Shown here: positions 34,561 through 42,635 of the stretch, piece by piece
Layout: each line of letters opens with the position of its first letter
Numbering within the stretch: position 1 is the first letter of the stretch
The notes under the pieces: generated by a model
Seen by the model: only the letters and a program-made list of their open reading frames with translations
Told to the model about the DNA's origin: nothing
Databases searched by the model: none
Translations under genes and position numbers: made by a program
From: Sorangium cellulosum So0157-2
GTDB taxonomy: Bacteria > Myxococcota_A > Polyangia > Polyangiales > Polyangiaceae
Length of the DNA stretch: 64,000 bases
Reading direction: 5' to 3'
Assembly (NCBI RefSeq): GCF_000418325.1
Contig: NC_021658.1
Coordinates: forward strand, 8,136,001 to 8,200,000

Positions 34561-35860
34561 CTACCGCGCGCCGCCCCCCATCTTCCGGCGCCGCCGCCCC
34601 CTCACCCACGCTCCACGACGGCCGGCCGTTGAGCTCCTCGACGTCGGTTCCGACCATCCTCGCGTAACCGCGGCTCATCTCCTCCAGCTCCTCGCCGCTC
34701 AGCACGTCCTCGATCCGCGCGAAACCCGCAGGCGCTCGCTGCTCCACCAGCGCGATGACCCGCTCGGCGCCCATCGCCCGGTTCGCGAGGACGAGCGCGC
34801 TCGTGGGTGGCCGGCGCGCGGCCTCATACGCGGACAGCGCCGCTTCCGGATCGCTCGCCCGGGCGAGGTGCCAGGCCAGCACGCGCGCGTCGAGGATCGC
34901 CTGGGAAGCCCCGTTGGAGCCGACCGGGAACATCGGATGAGCGGCGTCGCCGAGCAGGGTGACCCGGCCAGCGCCCCACCACGGCAGCGGGTCGCGGTCG
35001 ACCATGGGATACTCGAACAGGACCGGCGCCGAGGCGATGAGCGCCGGGACGTCGAGCCAGGAGAAGCGCCACGCGGCGAAATGGGGCAGCACGTCCTCCA
35101 GGCGACCTCGCCGGTCCCAGCTCGCGGGCGCGACGGTCGCCCCCTCATGCAAGCGCACCTCCGCCACCCAGTTGACCGCGGCCCGGCCGCGGAGCTCCGC
35201 GCCGCGCGAGATCGGATATGCGACGAACTTGGCGGCACGGTTGCTGCCCGCCATGATCATGCTGCGCCCCGTGAGGAACGGCTCGGCCTCGGTCACGCCC
35301 CGCCACATGTGAATGCCGTTCCACCGCGGCGGCCCCTCCGCCGGGTGGAGCTGCGCGCGAACCGCCGAGTGAATGCCGTCCGCCCCGACGAGCACGTCCG
35401 TGGAGACCACCCCGAGCTCGCCGCTCCGCCGATCCCGCAGCGAGACCCGCACCTCGGCCCCCGTCTGCTCGAACCGCTCGACCGCGAGCCCGGTGCGCAC
35501 CCCGGCGTCCCCGAGCCGCTGCCGCGCCGCCGCGAGCAGGATCGCCTGGAGCTCGCCGCGGTGGATCGAGATCTGAGGCCAGCGATACCCGGCGGCAATG
35601 CCCCGCGGCTGGGCCCAGATCCGGCCGCCGAACCGATCGTAATGCACCAGCTCGGCCGTGGGGATCCCCGTCGCCGCCAGCGCGTCCGCGAGGCCCAGCT
35701 CCGCCAGCTCTCGCACGGCATGCGGGAGCAGGTTGACGCCGACGCCCAGCGGCTTGATCTCGCGCGCCGCCTCGACGACGAACGCCTCCACGCCGGCCGA
35801 TTGCAGGCTCAATGCCGCCGTCAGACCGCCGATCCCGCCGCCGGCAATCAAGACACGCAT
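34427..35860 (-). CDS. FAD-dependent monooxygenase (class A aromatic hydroxylase type)
   Basis: A 477-residue class A flavoprotein monooxygenase. The N-terminal Rossmann motif MRVLIAGGGIGGLTAALSL binds FAD ADP; DVLVGADGIHSAVR is the DG motif binding FAD and NAD(P)H; RVTLLGDAAHPMFPVGSNGA is the GD motif. It resembles salicylate and 3-hydroxybenzoate 6-hydroxylases; the substrate is unknown. The enzyme domain ends around GYARMVGTDVEELNGRPSW. The last 45 or so residues (RPDPGWGSATRPDP and similar) are encoded by REP-like repeats and the stop lies in them, so the natural C-terminus was probably replaced. It is divergent from the ferritin-like gene. Confidence 0.88.
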   Translation of the reverse strand: MRVLIAGGGIGGLTAALSLQSAGVEAFVVEAAREIKPLGVGVNLLPHAVRELAELGLADALAATGIPTAELVHYDRFGGRIWAQPRGIAAGYRWPQISIHRGELQAILLAAARQRLGDAGVRTGLAVERFEQTGAEVRVSLRDRRSGELGVVSTDVLVGADGIHSAVRAQLHPAEGPPRWNGIHMWRGVTEAEPFLTGRSMIMAGSNRAAKFVAYPISRGAELRGRAAVNWVAEVRLHEGATVAPASWDRRGRLEDVLPHFAAWRFSWLDVPALIASAPVLFEYPMVDRDPLPWWGAGRVTLLGDAAHPMFPVGSNGASQAILDARVLAWHLARASDPEAALSAYEAARRPPTSALVLANRAMGAERVIALVEQRAPAGFARIEDVLSGEELEEMSRGYARMVGTDVEELNGRPSWSVGEGAAAPEDGGRRAVAGAAWRPDPGWGSATRPDPCGTRPDPGWGSATRPGLAATRPGLR

Positions 35861-35961
35861 GGCGCCACGGTCGCACGCCGCGAAAGGCGCGGCAAGCGCG
35901 CTCGCGGGGGCAGCGACGGCGGGGCCGGACGCGGGTAAGATCCTCGAACGAGGTTGAAACC

Positions 35962-37545
35962 ATGAGATTGCTTGTCTCGATCGACGCTTGGGGTGCGAGG
36001 TTGCTCTCGGTGCTGGCGATCGCGCCCGCCCTGAGCTGCGGCGGCGACGTCACGGCCGAAGAGGGCTCTGGCGGCAGCGGTGGAACAGGCTCGAACGCGA
36101 GCTCGGCGAGCGCAAGCACGGGGGACGGCCCGGCCGCGAGCTCGGGCGCGGGCCCCGCGGGGAGCACGGGAAGCGCGCCGCCGGAAGGGCTCCCGTTCGC
36201 GTGCGACGACCCCGAGCCCGTCCTCGTCGCAGGCCAGAACACCGGGTACGTGCGCTGTGCCGGCGGCTGGATGCACCGCGCCGAGGTCATCACCTGCCCG
36301 AGCCCGCTCCCGCGCCCCGAGGCGTGCAAGGACACGGGCGGCGGCGCCGGCAGCTGCTCCTCGGACGCCGACTGCACCGAGCGGCCGCACGGCTTCTGCA
36401 GCCCCGGCCTCGGAGGCGAGGCGCCCCCAGGGTGCTTCTGCCACTACGGATGCACGACCGATGCCGAATGCAACGAGGGGCAGATCTGCCTGTGCGGCGA
36501 TCCCGTCGGGCAGTGCGTGCAGGCGCGGTGCACCAGCGATCAGGACTGCGGCACGGTGCTCTGCTCGAGCTACGTCCTCAACCCGGGTTGCGGCGGGACC
36601 GGCTTCGCCTGCCAGACGGCCACCGACGAGTGCGCCGGGGACGGCGACTGCCCAGGGGAGCAGCAGTGCACGCTCACGGCGCTGCGCCACGCCTGCGCGG
36701 AGCCGCTCTGCGTGATCGGCCGGCCATTCCTCGTGGCCGGGGTCGAGCGCACCGCCGAGCCCGCCGCGCGCGACGACTGGCGGGCCGCCTCGCCGGGAGC
36801 GCCGCCTCGCGGCGACGGGCTCTCGGCCGAGCAGCAGGCGGCGCTCGCCGAGCACTGGACCCGCGTCGCCCTCCTCGAGCACGCGTCGATCGCCGCGTTC
36901 GCCCGCTTCACGCTCCAGCTCCTCTCGCTCGGCGCCCCGCCGGAGCTCGTCGGCGCGGCCCAGGCGGCCATGGGCGACGAGGCCGAGCACGCGCGCCTGT
37001 GCTTCGCCCTGGCCAGCGCGTTCGCCGGGCGCGGCGTCGGCCCCGGGCCCCTCGCCATCGACGGCGCCCTCGGCGGCGAAGGCGCCCGCGAGATCCTCGT
37101 GACCACCCTCCGCGAGGGGTGCATCGGCGAGACCATCGCCGCGATCGAGGCGGCGGAAGCCGCCCTCCACGCGACCGATCCCGCGGTCCGGCGCGCCCTC
37201 GAGACGATCGCCGAGGACGAGACGCGGCACGCCGAGCTCGCCTTCCGGTTCGCCGCCTGGGCCATCGAGCGCGACCCCTCCCTGGCGAGCGCGGTCGCCG
37301 ACGAGCTCGCCGCCGCCGCCTCGGAGCCGGCCCCCGCAACCCCGGACGACGCCGCGCGCAGCGGCCTGCTCGGCTTCGGCGTGCTGTCGCCGGCGCACCG
37401 GCGGACGCTCCGGGAGCGCGCGCTCGCGCAGGTCGTCGCGCCGTGCGCGCGGGCGCTGCTCGCGCGCGGCGGCGAGCGCAGCGGCCCGCGCCCCGCGGCC
37501 GGCCCTCAGCGCGACGAGACCGAGAGCTTGGCGACGAACAGCTGA
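35962..37545 (+). CDS. Cys-rich lipoprotein fused to ferritin-like di-iron domain
   Basis: 527 residues from ATG 35962. A signal peptide with LSCGG lipobox-like end is followed by a Ser/Gly/Ala linker. Residues about 75-255 are Cys-rich with repeated SDADC, TDAEC, SDQDC and GDGDC motifs, like the Cys-rich modules of myxobacterial surface proteins. Residues about 290-450 form a four-helix ferritin-like domain with metal-ligand pairs: LLEHASIAAFARF, GDEAEHARLCF, GCIGETIAAIEA and AEDETRHAELAF (two ExxH, two E). This is an extracytoplasmic di-iron protein, so an oxidase or iron-handling role is possible. The 3' end overlaps the convergent propeller lipoprotein gene by 40 bp. Confidence 0.82.
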   Translation: MRLLVSIDAWGARLLSVLAIAPALSCGGDVTAEEGSGGSGGTGSNASSASASTGDGPAASSGAGPAGSTGSAPPEGLPFACDDPEPVLVAGQNTGYVRCAGGWMHRAEVITCPSPLPRPEACKDTGGGAGSCSSDADCTERPHGFCSPGLGGEAPPGCFCHYGCTTDAECNEGQICLCGDPVGQCVQARCTSDQDCGTVLCSSYVLNPGCGGTGFACQTATDECAGDGDCPGEQQCTLTALRHACAEPLCVIGRPFLVAGVERTAEPAARDDWRAASPGAPPRGDGLSAEQQAALAEHWTRVALLEHASIAAFARFTLQLLSLGAPPELVGAAQAAMGDEAEHARLCFALASAFAGRGVGPGPLAIDGALGGEGAREILVTTLREGCIGETIAAIEAAEAALHATDPAVRRALETIAEDETRHAELAFRFAAWAIERDPSLASAVADELAAAASEPAPATPDDAARSGLLGFGVLSPAHRRTLRERALAQVVAPCARALLARGGERSGPRPAAGPQRDETESLATNS

Positions 37546-38969
37546 CCGTCCTCTTCCTCGACCTTGCAGTTCAGGAGCGCGAAGTCGGCGCTGGAGGTGC
37601 CCGCCAGGTAGACGTCCGTCCCGGAGATCGCGAGCGCCTGGACCTGCTGGAGCCCGGGGCCGCCGAGCGCGCCGAGCCACTCGGTCTCGCCGCCGGAGGC
37701 CCCGAGCCGCGCGAGGAAGATGTCCCCCTCGCCGGCGTCCCCGGCGACCTCGGCGTCGTCGGTCATCAGCTGCTGCCGGAAGTGCCCGGCCACGACGACC
37801 GCCCCGAACGCGTCGACCCCGACGACCTGCGCCGACTGCTCCCCGCTGCCGCCGAGGTGCTTGGCCCACGTGGCGACGCCCTGCCGGTCGAGGTGCGCGG
37901 CGAAGCCGTCCTCCTCCGTCGCGACGAGCTCGCCGGCGAGATCGATCTGCCCGTCGAACGAGCCGGCCAGGATGACGCCGGCGCCGTTCACCGCGATGGC
38001 GCCGGCGCGCTGGTCCCCGGGGAGGGAAGCGTAATGCCGGTACCAGAGGCCGGCGCCCTCGGCGCTCGATCCATCGCAGATCCAGGACGCCGGGAACGAG
38101 GCGAGCACGGCGTCGGTCCCCTCCGCGACCGCGTCGCCGGGCGGCAGCCCGCGCTCGGAGCCGGGGAATCCGACGTTCACGCGGCCCTCGAAATCGGCGA
38201 CCACGAAGGCCTGCGCGGAGGACACGCGGAGCGCCCGCGGCCGGTAACGCGCGCCCTGGAGGCCCGAGAAGACACCGCTGCACGCGTTCGCGAGGGTCTG
38301 TCCATCGTAGCTGGAGAACCCCATGTCCGCCCCGCCCTGGAGCGACGTCAGGACGAAGACGCGACCGCCCTCCGCGGCCACCGCCCTCGCCTCGTCGGAG
38401 CCGCGCGACCCGTGCACCACGCACGCCGCGACCCCGCCCGGATCGTGCCTGTCGAGCCGCGCCACGAACGCGTCGCCGGCCCCGCCGCCCGCGGGCGCCA
38501 CGCAGTCCGCGCCGAACGACAGGCTGCCGGTGAAGTCGCCCGCGACATAGACGCTGCCCTCGCCGAGGGCGATCGACGTCGCCTGGTGGGTGTGCGTCGC
38601 GGCGTCGTTCTCCGCGTTCCCGAAGCGCTCGCTCCAGATGTGATTGCCGTCGTGCGCGAGGTGCGCCACGAAGACGTCCTTGCCGGCGCCCCCCGCCGTG
38701 AGCGCGCCGCCGGCGACGACGAGGTCGCCCTTGAAGCCGCCCGCCAGCCACAAGGTGCCGTCGCTGTCGGCCGCGAGCCCGCCGAGCGTGGTGTCGGCGT
38801 CTCCGAACGACGTCACCCACTGACACGTGTAGCCGGGCTCGCTGAACGTCCCGCCCCCGACGCCCTGCTCGGAGATCGCCTGGATGCCGGCGATCTCCGC
38901 GCAGCCCGCGCCGCTCGCCGCGAAGAGGGCGCCCGCCAGCCAGCGCCGCGCACGCCGTTCGAGCGTCAT
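37506..38969 (-). CDS. Beta-propeller (SBBP-type) lipoprotein
   Basis: 487 residues: signal with GAGCAEIAG lipobox near residue 23, then six or more repeats such as GGLAADSDGTLWLAGGFKGDL, SIALGEGSVYVAGDFTGSL and AIAVNGAGVILAGSFDGQIDL, spaced about 50-60 residues. This matches seven-bladed-propeller-like SBBP repeat proteins, which in delta-proteobacteria are surface-exposed and mainly structural or adhesive. ATG 38969 overlaps the stop of the upstream TPR/PEGA-like gene by one base, so the two are probably co-translated. Function not known. Confidence 0.8.
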   Translation of the reverse strand: MTLERRARRWLAGALFAASGAGCAEIAGIQAISEQGVGGGTFSEPGYTCQWVTSFGDADTTLGGLAADSDGTLWLAGGFKGDLVVAGGALTAGGAGKDVFVAHLAHDGNHIWSERFGNAENDAATHTHQATSIALGEGSVYVAGDFTGSLSFGADCVAPAGGGAGDAFVARLDRHDPGGVAACVVHGSRGSDEARAVAAEGGRVFVLTSLQGGADMGFSSYDGQTLANACSGVFSGLQGARYRPRALRVSSAQAFVVADFEGRVNVGFPGSERGLPPGDAVAEGTDAVLASFPASWICDGSSAEGAGLWYRHYASLPGDQRAGAIAVNGAGVILAGSFDGQIDLAGELVATEEDGFAAHLDRQGVATWAKHLGGSGEQSAQVVGVDAFGAVVVAGHFRQQLMTDDAEVAGDAGEGDIFLARLGASGGETEWLGALGGPGLQQVQALAISGTDVYLAGTSSADFALLNCKVEEEDGQLFVAKLSVSSR

Positions 38970-40036
38970 CAGAACGCCCCGACGACGGCGCCGCCGAGGA
39001 CGCCCGGCGCGATCTGCACGCGCGCGCTCGCGCGCGGGCCGTCCGGGGGCAGCGTCAGCCAGAGGACGGCCGTGCCGGCGAGCGCCGCGCCCGCGGCGAT
39101 GAAGGAGAAATCGGAGACGGTCGCATAGGACATCGCCCTGCTGGCCAGATCGGGCACCGGCTGCGCGCAGTCCAGGTAACGCTCCGCGTTCCTGCACGCC
39201 GTCCCGGCGCTGTTCTCGACCTTGTCCCACGTGGAGATCGCCAGGCCCCCGAAGGTGCTCCCGAGCGCGATGCCCGCGAGCGCGAGCCCGCCGGTCACCC
39301 ACATCAGGTTCCGGTGGATCGGGTCCGGCCTCGGGCCGTACGGCGTCGGCCTGCGCCGCTCCAGGTCGGCGGCAGCGGGCGCCGGCGCGGCCGCGCGCGG
39401 CTCGAGCGCCGTGATGCGGACCTCGACGATCTCGCCCGGCTGCCTCGCCTCGACCTCGCGCGCGAACGCCTGCCGGCCGGGCGCGGTCGCGGTGACCCGG
39501 TGCTTCCCCGGCTCGACGGGGCGGGCCAGCCCGACCCCCCGCGCCGCCGCGCCGTCGAGCGCCACCTCGAGCCCCGGCAGCGCCTTCACCTCGTCGGACA
39601 CGAGGATCGCCAGCCTCGGGAGCCCCTGCGCGATCGCCGCCGCGCGCTCGCGCGCCTCGGCGCCCTGCTTCGCGTCGCCGCCCGCCGCCTCGACCTCGGC
39701 GTAGAGCGCCCACGCGCTGGCGAGGCGGCCGGTGCGCTCGTGGCACCGCGCCAGCTCGAGCTTCGTCTCGGTCGACGGGCGCAGCCGCTCGCTCTCCTCG
39801 AGCTTCGGACAGGCCGCGTCCGGCCGGTCGCTCGCCAGGAGCTCCTGCGCTTCCCGGCGCAGCGCGTCGGCCCGCGCGCGCTCCGCGATGGTCGGCTCGG
39901 CCCAGGCCGGGGCCGCCGCCGCCGACGCGGCCAGCGCCGCGAGGAGCCCGAGCGGGGCGCGGCCGAGGCCCCGCCGCGCCGCGCGCCCCGCGCCGCCGGC
40001 GCAGCGGCGGGATCCTCTGCAGATCTCTTCACGCAT
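38969..40036 (-). CDS. Membrane-anchored TPR/PEGA-like protein
   Basis: 355 residues from ATG 40036 (preceded by GGGGACTCG). A signal-like N-terminus (LGLLAALAASAAAAPAWAEP) is followed by TPR-like helices (LLASDRPDAACPKLEESERLRPSTETKLELARCHERTG in the region of residues 60-110), then a beta-rich PEGA-like domain (VALDGAAARGVGLARPVEPGKHRVTATAPG), and two C-terminal hydrophobic segments (LMWVTGGLALAGIALGSTFGGL and FIAAGAALAGTAVLWLTLP). This architecture is widespread in Polyangiales next to kinases and propeller lipoproteins. Role unknown. It probably forms an operon with the propeller lipoprotein. Confidence 0.75.
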   Translation of the reverse strand: MREEICRGSRRCAGGAGRAARRGLGRAPLGLLAALAASAAAAPAWAEPTIAERARADALRREAQELLASDRPDAACPKLEESERLRPSTETKLELARCHERTGRLASAWALYAEVEAAGGDAKQGAEARERAAAIAQGLPRLAILVSDEVKALPGLEVALDGAAARGVGLARPVEPGKHRVTATAPGRQAFAREVEARQPGEIVEVRITALEPRAAAPAPAAADLERRRPTPYGPRPDPIHRNLMWVTGGLALAGIALGSTFGGLAISTWDKVENSAGTACRNAERYLDCAQPVPDLASRAMSYATVSDFSFIAAGAALAGTAVLWLTLPPDGPRASARVQIAPGVLGGAVVGAF

Positions 40037-40364
40037 CGAGTCCCCTGGGCGGCCGGCGAGCAGCACCTGCGTCAGGTCCGCGCGCTGGACCGCGACGACC
40101 GATAACAGGGCACCGCGAGGAGCGCCAGGCCGAAAGGCCCGCGCGCGGGCGCCGCCGCGCCGCCGCCCCGGCACCCGCGCGCGGGCGCCGCCGCGCCGTC
40201 GCGCCGCCGCCCGAGCGCGCGTCCGGCGAGGCAGCCGCTCGCCCGCGTTCCGCTTCGACCCCCGCGGCCTTTGCGCTAGCTTTCCGCCTTCGATTCCGGT
40301 CTCGCCCCTGGCTCTCGCGTCATCGAGCGTACCGGCTGGAGCGCTCCCGCGAACAGGTGCCCTG

Positions 40365-41405
40365 ATGTCCTCCGTGCCCGCCCCCAAGAAAAAGCGGTCC
40401 AAGAAGCGCGCGCCCTCCCTGCCCCGCCGTGACGAGGAGTGGATCGGCGGCTTCTTCTCCCTGCGCGCGTTCGTGCACGAGGGCGACGAGGCGTACCGCC
40501 CCGAGGCGGTCGTCTGGATGACCGAGCGCGGCTTCGTGCTGAGCTGCGCCGCCCTGCGCCCCGGCGACGTCGTCGCGGGCGCGATCGACAGCTTCGAGGC
40601 CGCCGCCAGCGGCCCGCTGGAGGGGAAGCCGCGCCTGCCCGAGCGCGTGCGCGTGGCCTCGCCCGCGCTCGCGGACGCGCTGCGGGCGCGGCTCGGCCCG
40701 GCCATCGAGGTCCGCGTCGCGCCGACGCCGGAGATCGACGTCGTGGCCGAGGACCTCGAGGCGCACCTCGGCGCGCGGGACGGCCGCCTGACCCCGAGCT
40801 TCCTCGGCGGCGGCATCGAGGCGCCCGCGATGGCGTCGTTCTTCCGCGCGGCGGCCGCGCTCTACCGCGCCACGCCCTGGAAGGCCGTGCCCACCGACGC
40901 GGACATCATGGCGCTGTCGATCCCGTCGCTCGGCGCGCGCGACCTCGCGCTGTGCGTCGTCGGGCAGGCCGGCCAGAGCCACGGCGTGCTCCTGTTCGAG
41001 AGCGCGCGCGGGTTCGAGCTCTACCTGGCCGAGACCGCGAAGCTCCCGGACGCGCCGCCCGCGTCGCTGCCGGCGAGCTTCTTCTCGCTGAGCTTCGACC
41101 GGGCGAGCGACCTGCACCCCGCGCTGCGCGACGAGGTCGCCGAGCAGCGCTGGGAGCTGGCCGGGCCGGACGCCTACCCCACGCTCGCGATGGTCGACGA
41201 GGACCTGATCGGCCGCAAGCCGACGCCGAAGGAGCTCACGGCCTCGGAGGCGCTCGCGCTCGGCCTCGTCGAGCTGATGAAGCGGCGCAAGGAGATCGCG
41301 AGGGCCTTCCGCGGCGGCGCCCCGGTGGACGCGAGCTACGTGGTGGAGACGCACGCGGGCCCGGTGGAGGTGCTGTTCCGCGCGCCGCACCCGGAGCGGA
41401 GCTGA
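40365..41405 (+). CDS. Uncharacterised soluble protein
   Basis: 346 residues from ATG 40365 (MSSVPAPKKKRSKKRAPS). A lysine-rich N-terminus is followed by an alpha/beta protein of two related halves: AVVWMTERGFVLSCAALRPGDVVA..., then FFRAAAALYRATPWKAVPTDADIMALSIPSLG. The HGVLLFESARGFELYLAE segment resembles DUF6930-type domains found beside SEC-C or helicase modules, but this is weak. The basic N-terminus could bind nucleic acid. It is convergent with the FHA gene. Confidence 0.65.
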   Translation: MSSVPAPKKKRSKKRAPSLPRRDEEWIGGFFSLRAFVHEGDEAYRPEAVVWMTERGFVLSCAALRPGDVVAGAIDSFEAAASGPLEGKPRLPERVRVASPALADALRARLGPAIEVRVAPTPEIDVVAEDLEAHLGARDGRLTPSFLGGGIEAPAMASFFRAAAALYRATPWKAVPTDADIMALSIPSLGARDLALCVVGQAGQSHGVLLFESARGFELYLAETAKLPDAPPASLPASFFSLSFDRASDLHPALRDEVAEQRWELAGPDAYPTLAMVDEDLIGRKPTPKELTASEALALGLVELMKRRKEIARAFRGGAPVDASYVVETHAGPVEVLFRAPHPERS

Positions 41406-41454
41406 GCCGGCGGCCGCGCGCCGCGCGGAGGGAGCGGCCGCGCGCGCGAGCGGG

Positions 41455-41471
41455 GGCCGGACGGTCCGGCC
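41455..41471. terminator. Inverted repeat between convergent genes
   Basis: GGCCGGAC-G-GTCCGGCC has perfect 8-bp arms and directly abuts the stop codon of the FHA gene, 50 bp after the stop of the convergent gene. It is a candidate bidirectional terminator; the tiny loop means the inner pairs must open. Confidence 0.4.
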
Positions 41472-42008
41472 TCAGCGCGCGACGAGCCGGTAGAGATCGG
41501 CGTTCAGGATGAACTCGCAGACGACGTTGCCGAACTGGAGGATGTCGCCGCTGCGGAGCGGGGCGCCGTCCCCGGCCGGCGTGAGGAGCCGGTCGTTCAG
41601 GAACGTGCCGTTGGTGCTCTTCCGCGCGTGGAGCATCGGGGTGTCCGCGACGACGGCCGAGATGTGCGCGTGGGCCTTCGATACGGAGGGGTCGCGCAGG
41701 ACGATATCGCTGTTCGGGGCGCGGCCGATGGTGATGCGATCCTGCCAGGGGCTCTCCGGGCGCTTCGTCACCGGCAGGAGCTCGCAGCCGTGGGACGCGA
41801 CGCTCATCGACGACGAGATGCGGTGACGGACCAGGGCCGGTTGGCTGTGCGAGCCGGGCGAGGTGCCGGCAAAGACGGTCTTGAAGGACGGCGGCGGCTG
41901 GTCCTCGGGGCCGAGCTCGCGGAGCAGCCACGCGTGCGGGTACCTCCGGTCGAAGGCCATCCGTGAGAGCGCCCGGCTCTGGGCACAAAGCGTCGCGAAG
42001 GTCAACAT
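41472..42008 (-). CDS. FHA-domain protein
   Basis: 178 residues. The C-terminal half is a forkhead-associated phosphothreonine-binding domain: ITIGRAPNSDIVLRDPSVSKAHAHI, then ARKSTNGTFLNDR, LRSGDILQFGNVVCEFI. The key Arg (GRAP), Ser (PSVSKAH) and Asn (STNGT) are present. The N-terminal 70 residues have no recognised domain. It should read Ser/Thr-kinase signals, like that of the kinase at 12-13 kb, though no direct link is shown. ATG 42008; a later start is possible. Confidence 0.88.
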   Translation of the reverse strand: MLTFATLCAQSRALSRMAFDRRYPHAWLLRELGPEDQPPPSFKTVFAGTSPGSHSQPALVRHRISSSMSVASHGCELLPVTKRPESPWQDRITIGRAPNSDIVLRDPSVSKAHAHISAVVADTPMLHARKSTNGTFLNDRLLTPAGDGAPLRSGDILQFGNVVCEFILNADLYRLVAR

Positions 42009-42635
42009 GACAAGATCTTCCCCGGGTTCCGTGCTGTTCGAGCAGGCGGCGCCCGGCCGAGCGACGCACCGCCCGCCCGTCGGGTCCCGATAGGCCTTTA
42101 TACATCAGTCCACGACGGGATCACCGGGCGCCACGCCGCGCCCCTGATTGGGACCTCCGGCGCCGCGCGGACTACACCGTCGGGGCTCGCCACACCCGTG
42201 GGCAGGACGCGCATCGACACGGCGCCGACCACGAATCGGTCGTTTCTGCGACACGACGCCTCTCGTCAAGAGCCGATATCCGGGTCGAGGCGACCTCCGG
42301 CGCAACCCACTTGTGCCAGACAGGAGGACGACGCCGGCGGCCGCACCGCGTTCCGCTCCAGCGAGCACCACGTCGCGGGCCAGCGCCCCAGGCCCGACGT
42401 CTGTTCCACGCCGCAGTGCCCCCCTCACCCCTGCCTGCGCGCCACCCCGGACGGCGGCGCGGCCTCGCCGCCGCCGTCCGGGCCCTGGCAGCCGCCGGAG
42501 GGCCGCCCCACCTCGGCGCCCGCCGGGTGGTACGGAGCGACCTTTGCGACGGCGCCGCACACCGCCGCCACAGGCCCCCTCCGCGATCTCGCTTCCCGGG
42601 AGCGCTCGGCGCGGCGGTTACGGTATGTTGCCGCC
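42009..42635. other. 627-bp intergenic region between divergent genes
   Basis: It lies between the start of the FHA gene and the GTG start of the GH52 gene, so it must carry both promoters. ORFs crossing it are Arg/Pro-rich, lack ribosome-binding sites and show no domain. The region near 42230-42300 is less G/C-rich. No repeat or strong hairpin was found. Confidence 0.5.

Noticed and set aside
36580..36600. Another copy of the CCCGGG-type dispersed repeat (CAACCCGGGTTG) in the ferritin-like gene
   Set aside because: It encodes LNPGC in a normal Cys-rich context and has no repeat-like flanks; a chance match is likely.
42198..42635. N-terminal extension of the GH52 protein
   Set aside because: The upstream frame is low-complexity Pro/Arg sequence, while the family N-terminus begins right after GTG 42636.
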